64,000 nucleotides of DNA from Certhia americana (Eukaryota > Chordata > Aves > Passeriformes > Certhiidae), in NCBI GenBank assembly GCA_018697195.1, contig CM031857.1, forward strand, positions 52,349,471 to 52,413,470, given 5' to 3'. Below the pieces are notes generated by a model. That model did no database searches and had not been told where the DNA came from. It saw only the letters and a program-made list of their open reading frames with translations. How positions within the stretch are numbered: position 1 is the stretch's first letter; every line of letters begins with the position of its first letter. The position numbers and the translations under genes were made by a program. Positions 25,301 to 38,700 of the stretch are shown in pieces.

Positions 25301-25894
25301 AAACAGATTCATTTAACTTCAATGTCATTTACTTCTGTACTATCTCAATCGTGGCAAGAACATGCCTCTGCTTTAGGCCACAGACAGATGTCACATTATA
25401 AGAATGAAGAATGAAAAAAAATTTTCTGTATTAATGCATCAAGACCTCTCACTTTTTTCTATACAGCGATGTTACCTACATAACACCTCTCAAAAGGGGG
25501 AAAAGGCATGTTCTAGAAACTTTACAACAGCAGTAACTGGGCTCATAGCTACCACTAATCTTGCCAACTGGTGGCTGCTTTGTTACAAACTCAACCACAA
25601 ACAGAACAGGGTAACACCAGTGATGCCCAGATTAGGCTGGCCATGTCACCAAAGCCAACGGGACCACACCAACCCACCAGCAACTACATAATTTCTCCCT
25701 GCCTCCAACCGTACCACCTGCAGCTTCTTGACACCACAAGCACAAGGATTTGGGCAGTGCATTGCCCAAAAACCAGGGATGGAGTAGACTGGAGTAGAGA
25801 CAACAGGAGTTAAAAATTCTCAGTAACCAAACTTGTTCCAGTTTATTTTCTGTCGGCTTAATCTAGCTGATCTTTCTCAATAACCCTGCCTAAA
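22353..25894. other. Intron 1 segment with a GC-rich patch
   Basis: AT-rich except for about 23230-23620, which is GC-richer with overlapping short frames on both strands and no recognised domain. The sequence between 19973 and 22027 is similar unremarkable intron with CA-rich bits near 20480 and 20720. Confidence 0.5.
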
Positions 25895-26003
25895 CTGAAT
25901 ATCTTCAAAGGTGGAGGCTCCACAGCCTCTCTGAGGAACTTTTGTCACTGCTCAGTCATCATCACAGTAAAGGTGTTTCTTTTCTTAAAACATAGAAATG
26001 GTG
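25895..26003 (-). repeat. Left arm of a 109-bp inverted repeat (CR1-derived)
   Basis: Its reverse complement matches 27033-27141 over 109 bp, without gaps and with 3 mismatches (all transitions). Reading on the minus strand, the sequence is CR1-like (gaggctgtggagcctcc followed by gaagatattcag). Beyond both ends the similarity to the other arm stops abruptly. The expected CR1 3' end is not recognisable to the left. Confidence 0.85.
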
Positions 26004-27032
26004 CAAAAATCTAAATCACCCTACAACTGTTACCCACTCCCGCAAACCAAGCCCAGACTATTTAAGAGTTCAGACTTCGTCATCTAGTAAAGGTCAGCTT
26101 ACAAGACTATTTAAGATTTTTGTATTGTCTCCTTTTATATGTTTTCACTTTAGTACTTAAACCTGACTGCACCCTTTGGACCATGGGGCTCCCTGAACAA
26201 GGGAGCTGTTCATCCAAGTTCACCTATGTAACAAATCAGATCTCAACATCACAGATCCACCATAATTTTCTTGTGTTGTGGATTATCCTGTCAACACAGG
26301 GACTGCAGCCCATTCTAGAAGGCATTCTGCAGAGGAGGGAAACCAGCAGCCTATCAGTCAAGATGACATAGCAGAACACAGGAACAGACAACCGGTGATA
26401 CGGGAGCAGTATAGCATTGAACCAATGAGGAAACATCCATCTGCAAGGGAGTAGCCTGAGCACACAAGCAACCCCAGCCTGTTACCGGTCTTTAAAACAC
26501 TACAAAGAGCTGAAATAGACTTTTGAATGAGGATAATGAAGCAGTTTTGTAGAACATTTCTCTCCAACAGGAGACCAGTGAAATAGGTTTTTTACAGGTG
26601 CATCAAGTAGGCAATGGAAATAAGATACTGCAGGTGCACTAGAGGCTGGTGTGAACATCACAGGAGTGAGTAAAAGTGGAAGGGAAAACAACAGTAGGTT
26701 TAATGAAGCCCTGAAAGTGAATATGAGCCATTCAGATGAGATGTGCCAGACAGGGGAAGGTGGAGGAGGTGGTTAGGAAGGATGCGGCATGGCCCAGTTA
26801 GGGATATGGGGTGTTAACTCTGCAACCACACTGTGAATGGATACCAGCACAGTGCTTTTCTCATGGTTACAGGCAGACTTCAAAAATAAAGCAACTTCTT
26901 ACTTCTTAACAGTGATCTCCAATTTGTTTGAAATGTGTTTCACACCCTCTAGCAAAATAGAAAGCAGTCCTCTGCTCTCATAACAGCACCTCACCAGGTC
27001 TCCAGCACTATCTCCACTTCTCCCTAGAAGAT
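26004..27032. other. 1,029-bp spacer between the inverted repeat arms
   Basis: Ordinary-looking intron sequence. I recognise no transposase, LTR or other coding similarity that would make the flanking arms the termini of a transposon. Short open frames of up to 83 codons overlap on both strands and look random. Confidence 0.5.
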
Positions 27033-27262
27033 CACCATTTCTATGTTTTAAGAAAAGAAACGCCTTTACTGTGATGGTGACTGAGCAGTGACAAAAATTC
27101 CTCAGAGAGGCTGTGGAGCCTCCACCTTTGAAGATATTCAGAACCCAGCTGGATCTGGTCCTGAGCACAGCCTTAGCAGATCCAGCTGCGGGCAAGGGCC
27201 TGAACTAGAAAATTTCCCAGCGGTACCTTCCTGCCTCCATTACCCTTTAATTCTGTGGTGTC
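27033..27262 (+). mobile_element. CR1 LINE 3' fragment; contains the right arm of the inverted repeat
   Basis: This matches the remembered avian CR1 3' region in order: a tttactgtgatggtgactgagc segment, gagaggctgtggagcctcc, gatattcagaacccagctgg, then a degraded tail ending ttctgtggtg. It is plus oriented, so antisense to FOXO1. Bases 27033-27141 are the partner of 25895-26003. The 3' tail continues beyond the repeat arm here but not in the other copy. Confidence 0.7.
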
Positions 27263-28522
27263 TCTCTTCACCTGTCTCCACTGCTGGTCATCTTACACTG
27301 CCTGGAGGCCCTACACTGCCATGGGAAGGATGGCTATTTACCCTGTCTTAAACATCACTTTGATCCACACTGCCTTTCTGCTCTTTTGAGAACTTGACCC
27401 ACAACAATTCCACAGGAATTGCACTCTCTGTATTTTATGAAAAGCGTAAAATATTTTCAAACGTTAAATGGGAGATTACAAGAGGCATCATGTTCCCAAA
27501 CCACTTTGGACACTGACTCATCACTGTTGGAGCTTTCCAAAATCAAAAATGTCACTGCTGCTCCAATCTACTCTATGCACCCCATGAAACAGAGCTGGCA
27601 CGGCACAACTTTGGTTTACACTGCTCTGAAGCAGGTTTTGGGGCGACAGTGGAATTCCGCTGTAAAATATAGAATAGAAATAATGACTTCTCTCTAGAGA
27701 ACAGGATGGTTTGAAGAACAGGTGGGTTAAAGAGATATTACTGTTTCTCTGCTTTGGAAAACAAAGCTCAGACACAGTTGCTGCATTTCAGCTACTCTAT
27801 GTTTAAATCACCCTTAACAGGCCTAGAGCATGCATCATCTGAGGAGCTTGCTCAAAACAGCAACAGGCCTCTCCTTGCTCCCTCTGTGCCCCCAGGGACA
27901 TCCATCAGCCATAAGGCTACTCTGAAAGGATCTGTGGTGTCCAGCTCTTCCAGCTTCAACCTGCAAGAATGGTGTTGGGAGGCATCTAGAGGCGGGTGAC
28001 AATGTTCAGGGTACCCTGGAGCTTCAGGACATCTTTATGGTCAGAGGCTCTCATTCTGAGAAAAAAGAAAAAAAAGACCGCAGAGAAGGGAATACACAGG
28101 TCAAAAAGATAATGAAGTCACTGGCAAAGCAACTAGTGCTTTGAATAAGGGATGGTCACCTAAAACTGTATCAAAGACTGCAAGTATTAGTGTCCTTGGT
28201 ATCTATACTTTTAAACTTCTTGGCCTGTGAAATTCTCCCTCCTGAAGAAATTACACAGGCAGAACAAACACAGTTAATACAAAGTAATATCCATCAATAA
28301 AGACAGCTAAGTAGTTTCCTTGAAATTAATTTGCATTAAGCATTCCAAAAGCATTTCTTTTTCTGAAGAAAATGTTCAGTATAAATTCTAATTCGTTTTC
28401 AGTTCATTACCTCCTGAAGTATTCAAATGCCATCGACAAATAGAGACATGAGAGAAGAAATATAATCTCTCTCTTCTCTCATTTATCATTATGGAAGTTT
28501 GGTACAAAGTCTGTCCTTACAG

Positions 28523-28560
28523 AAAAAAAAAAAAAAAAAAAAAAAAAAGAAGGGGGGGGA
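28523..28560 (+). repeat. Polypurine tract A26-GAA-G8
   Basis: A run of 26 A followed by GAA and eight G. The whole stretch and its flank (to about 28577) is purine-only on the plus strand, so pyrimidine-only in the FOXO1 pre-mRNA. It is not preceded by a recognisable retroposon body. Confidence 0.8.
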
Positions 28561-29519
28561 AGAAAAAAAGTTAGGAGAATCAAACACCACAAGCTGTAGA
28601 AGTCCCCCAGAACATAATACAGTTCTTAATGAAAATAATGCAAATAGCTGTCCTAGTAGACAGCTTTCACAGTGGACTGATCAATTAATTTATTTCTTTT
28701 TAAAACAAGAGCATAGGAGAGGAAAAAAATTCAGCAGTGAAATTAATCTATATATCATTTTGATGAACCACAGCTAAGACTGTGAAGTATTGCTACAGAT
28801 TTCTGAAAGAAAATTCCAAGCATGTACACAAAAATCAGACTATTTTGATTTTTTGCCAAACAGGCTACCTTCCAAGAATAAAAGTGTGGGAAAAATGCTA
28901 GTACAGTGACAGAACAACATCCTTACTTCTCACTCCTAAAAAAGAGACAATCTGAAGATAAAATGAAAAGGTTGACAACTACTTGGTGGATCTTAAAGCT
29001 CAAGTATAGCAAGAAGCAAGGTGTGATAATAAGTGATGTCATCTGGAAAAAGGGGATGAAAAGATGAAAAACGGTGCCTAAAAAAGGATTTTTCCACCAG
29101 GGTTTTCCTGAGTGTTTATCAGTGGAAAATACTAGAAGTAGTCAAATTTATTGATAAAGGCATTTTTCTGTTAATTACTCAGAGAGAAAAAGTACTGATT
29201 AAGTTTGAACCATTGTTTCATTGCTAACCTCTTTTCTTTTTCTTGTGGGGAGGGTCTGATAAATTTACTTCTCCCGCACTGCTTTTTTCGTACAGTCAAT
29301 GCAGAGACGTCTTTAATATGCAAGCTATGTAGGTTCCACCAACCTACACTAAACGTTTTTAAGTGTAATCAAATTAACATGGTCTCAAGCATATCAAGTC
29401 CATAAATTTTGAATCTGCTATAAAGCAAGAGGCACTTAATGCAAGTTTCTGTTTGTAAGGAGCCGGGCAGTACTTGATGGTGTAAACACGGCCACCTGTC
29501 TCTCTCTAGAGCCTTCACG

Positions 29520-29645
29520 TACCGAGAGCCAGTGTGAACATTTGTTCGCCTAAAACGCTCGGCATATGGTTGAGCTGACAATTTAATAATATCTTGATAA
29601 GGATGCTGCCAGATTTTTGGCGGGAGATAAGCATGTTTTATCATT
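29520..29645. promoter_or_regulatory. Candidate intronic enhancer (GATA/E2F motif cluster)
   Basis: Within 50 bp there are GATAAG (29596-29601), an E2F-like TTTGGCGGGA (29616-29625), AGATAAG (29625-29631) and a reverse GATA motif TTTATC (29637-29642). The patch keeps several CpGs where surrounding intron has lost them. The motifs are seen; the function is inferred. Confidence 0.35.
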
Positions 29646-32600
29646 AAATATTTGTACTGCAGGAGCACCCAGAGACCTTGAGCAGAAAGAGCCTCACTGT
29701 GCCAGGAACAGAGGGTAACCGAGTCAGTGACCCACAGAGCTGACAACCCAGGACAACCAAGCTACAAAAAAAGACTGAGCAGAGTATGTATGACATATAC
29801 TACACTGGAAGCAAGTCTTCCTCCCAACGCACCTACGCCTATCTGTTAAGGCTTCTCCTACAAGTCAGAATTGATCCTCCTCAAATTGGGAGGATCCACT
29901 CTGCAGCTACTGCTCACCATGCTGAGAAACCATAGTGACATTATTCATGGGGGAGAAGACTTGTTTATCTCTGAAAAAACAGGATTTTGAGGCAAAATCC
30001 AAGTGCTCACTAGTTTTCTGGACAAGCAGCTAAAGGCTTCATTAACAGCACTGCACATGGAACTCTAGCTCGCCAAGTAGTATCCTTTGAAGAGCTGCTT
30101 GTAAACATTGCTCTCCATTGCAGATCATTCCATCTGCAAAATTTATAGCTTACTCTAACCCGTGACCCAGCAAAAATCCCTCTTCCCACCTACAATTCCA
30201 TGAATGCTTTTTTTGTTGTTTTCAGATTATCTTCTGTCCTTAACAACCAAGTGAAAAGTGAACAGAGGAAACAGATTATGCATGAAATCAGGTCTTGGGC
30301 TACCTTCACTCCATTCACACTGCTAAAGCTGAGAAAGTTACGTAGACATTACCAGAAGAAGTTTCTCCAGGGCACATATTTAACCTAGTGGCAACGCTGT
30401 AAAAACAGAAAACAATCTCCTGTATGCCACAGCTGTCTAAATCTTATCCTTCAACCAATATTTCCTACTCAGTTACTTTCTATAATAAATGGGCTTTATT
30501 ATACCATGCACTGGGATAATCAAAATACCTACCACCCGTGGTACAAAGAAAAAGAGAAACAGAAGTTTCTATTTAAAAAGAAACTGTATATATAGAAACT
30601 TAGCAATAAGACTACAACAATGGAAGACCTCATTACAAACAGAGAAGTCTCACACCTGATTCACCTTAATCTTTGGACAATGGCACCACACATTTGCTTC
30701 AGCTTTAAATCCACCTCATGAAAATTACTGCTGCAGAAATAGCATTTGAGCACATAGGTTCATCTACCTTTGCAGCAGCACCATTATTTGTGTTTTGGCC
30801 TTGTGTTCTGTTTTTTAAACACAGACATGTCATACACAAATCAGCAATGGAAACACTACTTTTTAAACACTTAATTTTACAGGCAGGTATAATATATATA
30901 TGTATTCCCTTATATATGTTTGTATATTTATAATTCTTACATGCTAAGATGAGGCAACCCTCCTGTTAATGTAATGTAAGATGAGGCAGTCTTAGGTTGC
31001 ACAACAGCTGGTAACATGTCCTTTTCCACAGCTCCAGTCCCAAAGGAATAAGCAGAGGCAGGCTCACATAACTTAGTTTCATCCAAGGCTCATACCACCA
31101 GACAAATTCTTAAATATTTTTGCCTGGCATGTGTTTTCAATTGCTTTTTGTGTATCACATTTGCCCAGACTTCATATTTTACCCAAGGTTTAACTTAAAT
31201 AACCCCTAGAATATTAATGTGCCTTTACAAGCCCCATTCACAGCTGACAGTGAACTTTGTCCCTACTGCTATTTGCAGACATGTCTGCACATGCAAGGCA
31301 GCCTCACTCTGCCTTCTTACTTCTAGGACTTGGGGTAGTATGCAAAAAACATCAGTTCCAGGAAGACTTGCAAAAATTTTAGTGCACCTTGTTCTATAAG
31401 ACAGGGAGAGTCTTACTGCATTTTTTTTTGAATAGGCAACAGGATTCACATTTTTATTTAATAACTTTTTTGTTTCTGCCTCTTAGCAAGAAATGTGAGT
31501 AAAAACTTGAACAGCAGCAAGTACCTTGTTGATGACGATTCTCAGCTTGCACAATTTAGTAAGTATTTTACGCACACAAATAACAGTAATACTACATATT
31601 TCAGGAGCCCAGTGTGACAGCAGTAGCATTATTTCTTATTAATTTAATGACAAATTTAAAAAATGAAAATGTAGTATTTATGAAGATATATGCACAACTT
31701 GAAAATTCAGTGTTCCAGTTATCCATCTACTTTAAGTCATAGGTACATGCTTTCAACAAAATATATTCAAAACCCTTGCTTGAGCTGGATAGAATGCATT
31801 CCTTCATCTTGAACTTTAATTAGAACAGATCCCAGGCAAAGTAAAGACTGGAGCAGAAGAATCTTAGGCCTTATTCCCAAAAGGCCGCTTTTATATTCTG
31901 AAATTCACTTTTAAAACATCATTTGACTGAGATCAGGTAATGAAAAGAGCCTGTAGGCAGTGCTAATAAGCACATTCGTATTAATTGGTTTTAACCCTGA
32001 CAGGTCGAATATCCCCTGTTCTTGCCACCTACATCTCATGGATCCCCTGCCATGGGGTACTGCCTGCATATCCTCCCAGCATATCCTCTTCCCCCAGAGG
32101 GTAAGAATGCACAGCTTTCCCTGGAGAGACAACAATACTAAGGGGAGAGAAATCCTTTTACAACTGGAGCTCCTCCCCACTCCTTCCTCCCTGCCTTCCC
32201 TATCATTGTGCCGTAAAACAAACTGGAAGGGAGATGTTGGGATAACAATCACAGGAAGAGAGTTTGTGACAGCCTGGCCGCAGAGTTATGGTGCCCCAAG
32301 CCGGGAGGGCAAAGGTTCATGCAGGAAATGATGCCGAGACCAGAACCCTGCCCCGGCTGGCAACAGGCCTCTCAGGGCTACAGGGTTTGGAAGGAGGAAA
32401 CATATTTTGCTCTTTACCATTTTAAAGGGCCACTGTACAGTACAGACTGCAGGATGTTTGCATTTACAGAAGATCACAAGGATTTGCACTTAGGGAAGCT
32501 CACTGTGTGTGGCTGTGCACTGCAGCACAGTTTGCAGCACACTCCACAGCATTGGAGCCCGACGCAAGGAATTCAAGCATCTCTTTCACTCGAGGTGGGA

Positions 32601-32648
32601 AAAATTTCAGCACCTTCTCCAAGAGAAGGATCTCTGGGATATATATCA

Positions 32649-32687
<39 letters not shown>

Positions 32688-32723
32688 AAGACAGAAAGAC
32701 AGAAAGACAGAAAGACAGAAAGA
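32649..32723 (+). repeat. Compound microsatellite (ACAG)9 then (AAAGACAG)4 AAAG
   Basis: A tetranucleotide array changes into an octanucleotide array in which alternate units carry C-to-A changes. It opens artefactual reading frames on both strands (up to 153 codons). Likely length-variable. Confidence 0.9.
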
Positions 32724-35700
32724 AATACTTCTCTGGATCCCAACACGCTTTGCAACAGTGGCAACAACTTAGTCCATTAAAGAAAAGCGTCTGCCAAACC
32801 AAAACACAGACTTGTGGCTTCCAAGGGACTCGGGTACATTTGAGAGCTGCTGCAGCTTCCAACACCATTAAACACTGACTACAATAGAAATCACGCACTA
32901 AGGAACTAAAAGGTGTCTTTGAAAAATGAATATGTTTATTTTAGATGATTCAAAGTACTGTGTGCTCTAAGTTAAAAAACTCCCTGTGAAAGGATTTCAG
33001 ATTCACTAAACCAAGTTATGCTCCCTTCTTTCTAGTGACTCCCCTCTCACCTTCTGCTGGAGGAGAAACAACAACATCACATGCTGCACTGCAGGTCTGG
33101 GACAGGATAGATGTTCATAAACACTCCGTCATGTGTCTATCCTGTTTTGCATGCTTGTAACTTCATGCCATTTATTTATATGTTTTGAAATTCCAATATA
33201 AACATAAGTCTAAGATCTCCTAAAAGCTGTCCGTTCTGGCAATAGCAGATTTTCAAATTTGTTTAGCCAGATATATATACTGAATAAAATTCAACTTTCA
33301 TTTGCGTTTCTCTACCCCATTTCAACCCCAGTTGAAATTCCCAGTTGGCCATTCACAGAAGAAACACTGGGCTTTGGCTGTGCATATCTAATACAGCTTC
33401 CCTTGTATTTTACAGCCCCACTAGTGTGTTACTGCAGCCAGTGACTCCAAGGCTGTTTTTTGAACTCAGCCTCCCCACATAAATGCCTCTTTTAGAAGCT
33501 CTAGCCTGGCACCTATTTCATGCTGATGCATGTGATAGAGGCCAAAGTCTCAAAGCTATAAAACCCGGCAAGTTCAATCACCCACGGGAGCATGAGGCGC
33601 AGCATTCTGCCCACACACTGCTGTGGAAAAAAGCATACCCAGACGTCCTGATCCGATTAGCAATTCTGGCACCAAATCCTCACCCAGACAAATACGTGTG
33701 ACTGATACTTGCCTAGGACCAGCTCAAGGTTTCTCAACAGCGTAGGCAAAACTGCATCTGGTGGCATTACCAGGTTCATAAGTGGGAAGCTGAGAACAGC
33801 CCCAAAAAGGTGTTTCCCACCTCCTGTAGCATGACCTCCTCCATGCATCTACCTCATACACACTCCTACTGCAGCACACCCATCATCTATCTTCTCAAAC
33901 CAAGACTCAACTAACCAGATCCATCCAAGCCTCATTCCATCTACAAAAGCTATTAATCCTCCACCTTGTTATGCTGCAATCTTTAGTCATGGTCAGGCAA
34001 ATTTCAGGCTGCTGTAAAAGGGAAGAAAGCAGGCAAGGGTTTTCTTTGCATTGGGGAAAAGAGGCAGTGGAAATGGGGCAAAAGGACACCGACTGAGGGT
34101 TGGGTTTCCTTCCTACACAACAGTCCTACAAGGCTAGTGTAGGACTGATGCTGCTGAAGAGGGCTTCCCTCCCACGAAAATGTGGACTGCTCCTCCCAGT
34201 GCAGCAGAGAGCTGTGTGAAGGGGAAATAAAATAAGCCATCCGGGCACAACGTCAGTCCTCACAACCTCTGGTCCAAGCAGCACTGGCAGCCGTCACACT
34301 GCCAGCTTCACACACACCGTAACATTCCCTGACATCCTCACGTGACGTGCACAAGGGCTGGAGTTCAAGGATGCAGGGAGGTGTCTTCACCCCAGCTCTG
34401 GTTTCTAAAGAAACCATCTTTAGCAGGTACATTCCTCATAGGTGTAAAGAGAAAGCCACTAGATGCCATGCAGAACAGCTTTCTGGGACCAGCTATTTTG
34501 TAACAGAGGGAAGGTAAAAGGAGTACTTCTAAAAACAAGAATAAACCATTTTAAAAATTAAAAAACAAAGGGGATGGGACCCAGTTGTACAAAGCAATGA
34601 AAAACTGTGTGTGCAGGTAATGCACTTAAAAAAAAAAAAAGGACTGTTTCCATCTCTCAGAAAGGAAGAAGACTCAAAACCACACCTAAATACTTCCAAC
34701 AATGCAACAGCTTAAAACTTCTTTGTTGCCTTCTCTGATTTTCCATAGTTATTACCTTGGGACACATGAGTTTCTTGGCCAGGTACTTAGTGGTAGGTTC
34801 ACAAAGGAAACAATGGCTCAAAGAAATGAGACAAGCAGAAACCCAAAGGCAGTAAGGATCACACCTTAGTTTCTGACATGCCATGGAATGGGTTTTCTCT
34901 GCATTGTGAGCTTACTATCACCTTTTACATGAAATAACAACACTTCCTAGAAATTATTTATTAATTAATAATATATAATTAATAATATAATTAATATTAA
35001 GATATTAAATATCTGGGATAACTACCACAAATAGGCTCTAGCAGAATATTTCTCACATAAGTCTTTTAGTATCAATGTATGCAGAGCAAATTTAGAAGTT
35101 GTTTTATTATAAGTACTTGCTCTACAAGGAAAAGTTTTTACTAATGCATGTTCTCAAGTTTTTCTCAGAAATTTAGAAAAAAATATACACGTATATCCAG
35201 CTGGAGTTTTTCAATAAAAATTCTTATTATAAAGCAAATGACAAGGTAGGCACACATACTTGAGCTTAACACAAATCCAGCTCGATAAATTGACTGAAAT
35301 ATGGGGTTAGTAGGATTTAATTCATTCATAGCCTTAAACCAGTCTTTGATAATAAGTGTGAAGCTAATAATACTAAATAACTAGTAGAGATATGCTTGGC
35401 ATGTGTAGAGTTAATCACCTGTACATTCCTGGTTTATGATTACAAAGATGCTCATTATCCAGCATTGTGCATCTAGGGAGACATGTAACCACTGTATGTT
35501 TCTTTATTAACCTGGATGTAAGTACCTAGAATTTAGTCCTGCCAACTCTCATTTTTATTTCATCACTTTTTACTCCCATGTGCAGTTACATCTTTTCCAT
35601 TTTCTATTTCTCTTTCATTTATTTGCCTGAGTCTTTTTAAGTTTAAAGGAAAGTATGAAGCAGAAAACTCTCTCAGCTGGAGACCTGGCTTGCCTAGAAA

Positions 35701-38700
35701 AAGCCTTGTGTTAACTAACACCTAATGCAGTGCTACCACCAGACCAAGCAACAACAGGAGAGAAAATACACAGTACTTTGACAACATAAAAATCTCACTT
35801 TAAAAAGCCACCTTGTAACTTGCAAGGAAGGGCTACTCATACCTTCTCTGTTCATAGACATACAAAGGTAACTTCTGCTTCAAATTACCAGACAGCTCTT
35901 CCTACTTACACAGTCACATGGCCCCAGTGAAAGAACTGATCAGCTACAATCCTATCTCCAAACCTGCTACCCATCTCTCCATAGGAGCCCCACGGGCATT
36001 CACATGTTCAGCCTGTTCTGGGAGAAGCTCTCTGGTTCTGCAAACAACATAGCCAAAGTCTGTTCAAAACCTGTGCCATCCAGTTTTCCTTTGAACACAA
36101 GTTCAAGCCAGATTGAAAATAAAAACAAAAACAAACCAAAAACAAGTCATTAAAGGAACATGGTCGATACGATAAATAAGGGGTTCATAACATAAATTTA
36201 CCCTTGGACTTATGTTGTCTTTCAACTTCTGTATTTTGCACAACATCTTTACCTACTGTTACTTTTCAGATTAGGTATGTCTGTACTCTAGCCTAGAATC
36301 TTGTATTTCCTCTGCATCTTGGAAGACCTACGCAGACCCATAAGAACTGAGAAGCCTACAGAAAACCTGGTACAATTTTGAATCCTTGGTTGATTCCTGG
36401 GTGAACAGTTTTTTCTAAATGCAAATATACAAAGATTTATGAAGGTGTAGCTTAACGTACAGACAGCAAGTTATGAAGCCTGGCATTAACATTTAATTAT
36501 TAAGAAAACTGCACGTTCACCATCAGATTTTTTTCCCAGAAGGTCTATGCCTTCAGCCATCAAACATTCTTTACACATCCTGGAGCTTCAGCACAGCTAG
36601 TGAAACTCCAGGTCTCCTACAGTGAACTGCTATTGCCATTTCCAAGGAGCCTGAAGCCATGTGACTCTCTCTACAAAGTTTTAAACTGTGTGCTTTCTTA
36701 CATCCTGATTATGACAACACAGGAAGTAACACACACTCCCTTAAAGGTGATGTAAAAACAAAACATGGAGCAAATTTTGCTATGCAAACAGCTTTTAGAA
36801 GCAGTTTTTGTGATCCCTTGCTAAAATTGCTCTGCACAGCTAAGTGGGCAACCTGCACTGGTAAAGAAACCAATTATTCTGACTCTCATCAAGTACCAGA
36901 TTTTGAATAGATGCAATATTGCAAGACAAAAATGCCACAACACTGGTGTACTTTCTGAGCAACCAGACAGAGAACAGACAAAACGATAAAATACATGCTG
37001 AATAGAGGAGCAGGCTTAAAGAAGACAATCATGAGTAGTCCCCTTAGCAAGAAGAGGTGGGTATATGAATCTAAAGGGCAGTTTAAGAGGGGATCATGCA
37101 AAGACTAACTTCCTCGGGAGAATAAATGGCAAAAAGTTAGTACTTATATGTATGGGAAGAGTCATGAAATCTTGATTTAATACTTGTAGTTAAACGTGTA
37201 CTTGGTATCTGGCAACAGATATACAAAAGATTAACTCAACAGCAAACCTCAGCATAAGCTTAACTCTGATATTAACTTCTCCATCTTCCTCATAAAAAAG
37301 CAATCAACTCTTACGCACCCCACAGAAAATCAAGAGGCCATGATCTTCAGCCACTCAGCCTGCAGTTTGTCTCTTGCAAGTAACTTTTGCACACGTTAAA
37401 TGTGGAAGGGCACATCTCTGAATCACACCCCATTTGTCACCCTCTGACAGAAATCAAGTCAACACGAGGGTCCATCAGCTATGCAGCTCAGGGAACTGAG
37501 CTATTTTCAGACTAAACCAAATCACCAGTAGAAACCAACCTAGAAAATCACCAGTGACCTCTGCTCTCAGGAGCAAAGACCTCAAGTCTCTGCTGTTGGA
37601 GGAAAGAGCAATGAAATATTGGCAGAGCTCCTGTGTGTGGAAGGAGCTGCAATACCCACCTGCAAGCAGGGCTGGTCCCTCTCACTGAGTAAGCCAGCCT
37701 TTCTCCCAGAATGGGGAGATGAGGCTGTCTTAACACCAATGCCCAGAAAGCAGGGCACTGGCTATGCTCTTATTTTTGAAGACTGTCAAAGCAGACATGA
37801 TTTTCTGTCCTAGCTTCCTACTTCTCTGTTTCACTCTGTATATCTGTGGGTTTGAGCAAACTAGAGACATCCAACCATGACTTGCCTCCTGTGTTTCTTA
37901 CCAAAGAGCAAGAGACCATTGTGCTTAAATAGCTACATGGGAGGAGTCTTAGCTCACCCGCTAAAGATGATCTCAATATTTCCTTCCCAGTATTCTTTCA
38001 ACATCTAGCTATCTCACATGGCTTTGAACTTCACAGATGCCCTCATTTATCAGTAAATGCAATAAATAGGCTCTTTCTGAAAAAGTAGAGTATAAGATTA
38101 CCTCACACGTCATAGTAAAAGAAACACTTTAGCAGCTGACTTGGCCAATCAAACACCCAAATTCTGGTTATTTTTATTCCCAGGACATACATAAGCATCA
38201 AAGATGATGGGATAAATGCTTTTACAAATGCAGAGAATGAAACTTACCATCCAAAAATGCACCCAAGCATTTCTCAGGCTACGCACAAGTGCAAGGTTAA
38301 AGCCACTCACCCAATGGCAAAATAGAGTTACCTCTAAGGTGCAATGAAGCGGTGACTTCACTTCAACACCACAGGATTGCTTACAAGAAGAGAAATGAAG
38401 CTCAACTTCTTCAGCTGAAGCTGTAGAATTCAAGGCAGCCAGAAAATAATTATTCAGCTGGAGTTTGGCCAGGACACTGGAGTTAGCACTGCTGTTCTCA
38501 AAGACTGCATCGGGGGACTACCCAGTGACCACCACCAGCACTGTCTACTGTCATCAACATTGCTTCCCACAGAACCCAGGTTCTCCTTGGAAAGCTCCCA
38601 TTTCTGGATTGAGCAAGCCCAGCCCTAGTCAGTTTGGGAAAACGCAGGACAAGGAGGAAGGGTGAGAAGTATTAGTGTCACTTTCAAGAGCAGTAAATTT

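Noticed and set aside
26004..27032. A DNA transposon bounded by the 109-bp inverted arms
   Set aside because: The arms are CR1-derived, one continues as CR1 outside the arm, there is no transposase-like coding, and no target-site duplication was seen.
32319..32898. Frames of 120-153 codons on both strands
   Set aside because: They are carried by the ACAG/AAAGACAG microsatellite, which has no stop codons in several frames.
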